From: CAUUFM01 sp041844335
GTDB taxonomy: Bacteria; Bacillota; Clostridia; Lachnospirales; Lachnospiraceae
Length of the DNA: 7,012 bases
Assembly: GCA_041844335.1 (NCBI GenBank)
Contig: JBGZAX010000071.1
Coordinates: 1 to 7,012, forward strand
Direction of reading: 5' to 3'
Numbering within the stretch: position 1 is the first letter of the stretch; each line of letters begins with the position of its first letter. This document shows, in pieces, positions 6,962 through 7,012 of this stretch. Below the pieces are notes generated by a model. That model searched no databases. It saw nothing but the letters and a program-made list of their open reading frames with translations, and had not been told where the DNA came from. A program made the position numbers and the translations under genes.

Positions 6962-7012
6962 ATGTCGGAGAACATTTTTATAGAAAATTTGCCATTTCAT
7001 ATGGTCGAGAGA
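6962..7012 (+). CDS. Possible start of a further gene, truncated by the window end
   Basis: An ATG four bases after the small ORF's stop opens a frame that stays open to the last base (17 codons: MSENIFIENLPFHMVER). An in-frame TAA directly upstream (6959-6961) means the gene cannot start earlier in this frame. The ribosome binding site is poor: only AGGT at 6945-6948, 13 bases upstream. Coupling to the preceding ORF is possible. The fragment is too short to assign a product, and the true start could be later, for example at the ATG at 7001. Confidence 0.4.
   Translation, partial: MSENIFIENLPFHMVER

Overview
This window is most of a V/A-type (archaeal/vacuolar-like) ATPase operon from a low-GC Gram-positive bacterium. 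The AT-rich DNA, frequent ATA and AGA codons, AGGAGG-type ribosome binding sites, tight gene packing and protein sequences all point to Clostridia. An AT-rich Lachnospiraceae-like organism is my best guess, but that is an inference and not a species call. Every gene lies on the + strand.

Layout: the window opens inside subunit I (3' part only, bases 1-1076). It continues with subunit K (1073-1519), F (1519-1827), E (1837-2427), catalytic A (2424-4187), B (4198-5580) and D (5598-6221). Next come an endonuclease III gene, nth (6226-6867), an unlisted 29-codon membrane microprotein ORF that starts on the base after the nth stop (6868-6957), and the possible first 17 codons of another gene running off the end (6962-7012). 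Spacers are at most 17 bases and several genes overlap by 1 or 4 bases. I see no terminator or convincing internal promoter, so the whole window reads as one polycistronic unit whose promoter lies upstream.

How the genes work together: A and B form the A3B3 head, with ATP chemistry in A and an arginine finger from B. D and F form the central shaft. E is one half of each peripheral stalk. I holds the two ion half-channels, and K forms the rotating membrane ring. Subunit C (the shaft-to-ring adaptor) and the small G/H-type partner of E are absent from the window and are expected upstream of I. The complex could hydrolyse ATP to pump ions or run in reverse to make ATP; the sequence alone does not settle the direction.

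I find no clearly new biological system here. The points most worth a second look are the roughly 70-residue N-terminal extension on subunit K, the replacement of sodium-ligand positions in K (which favours proton coupling), the coupling of nth to the ATPase operon, and the small membrane ORF behind a strong ribosome binding site.
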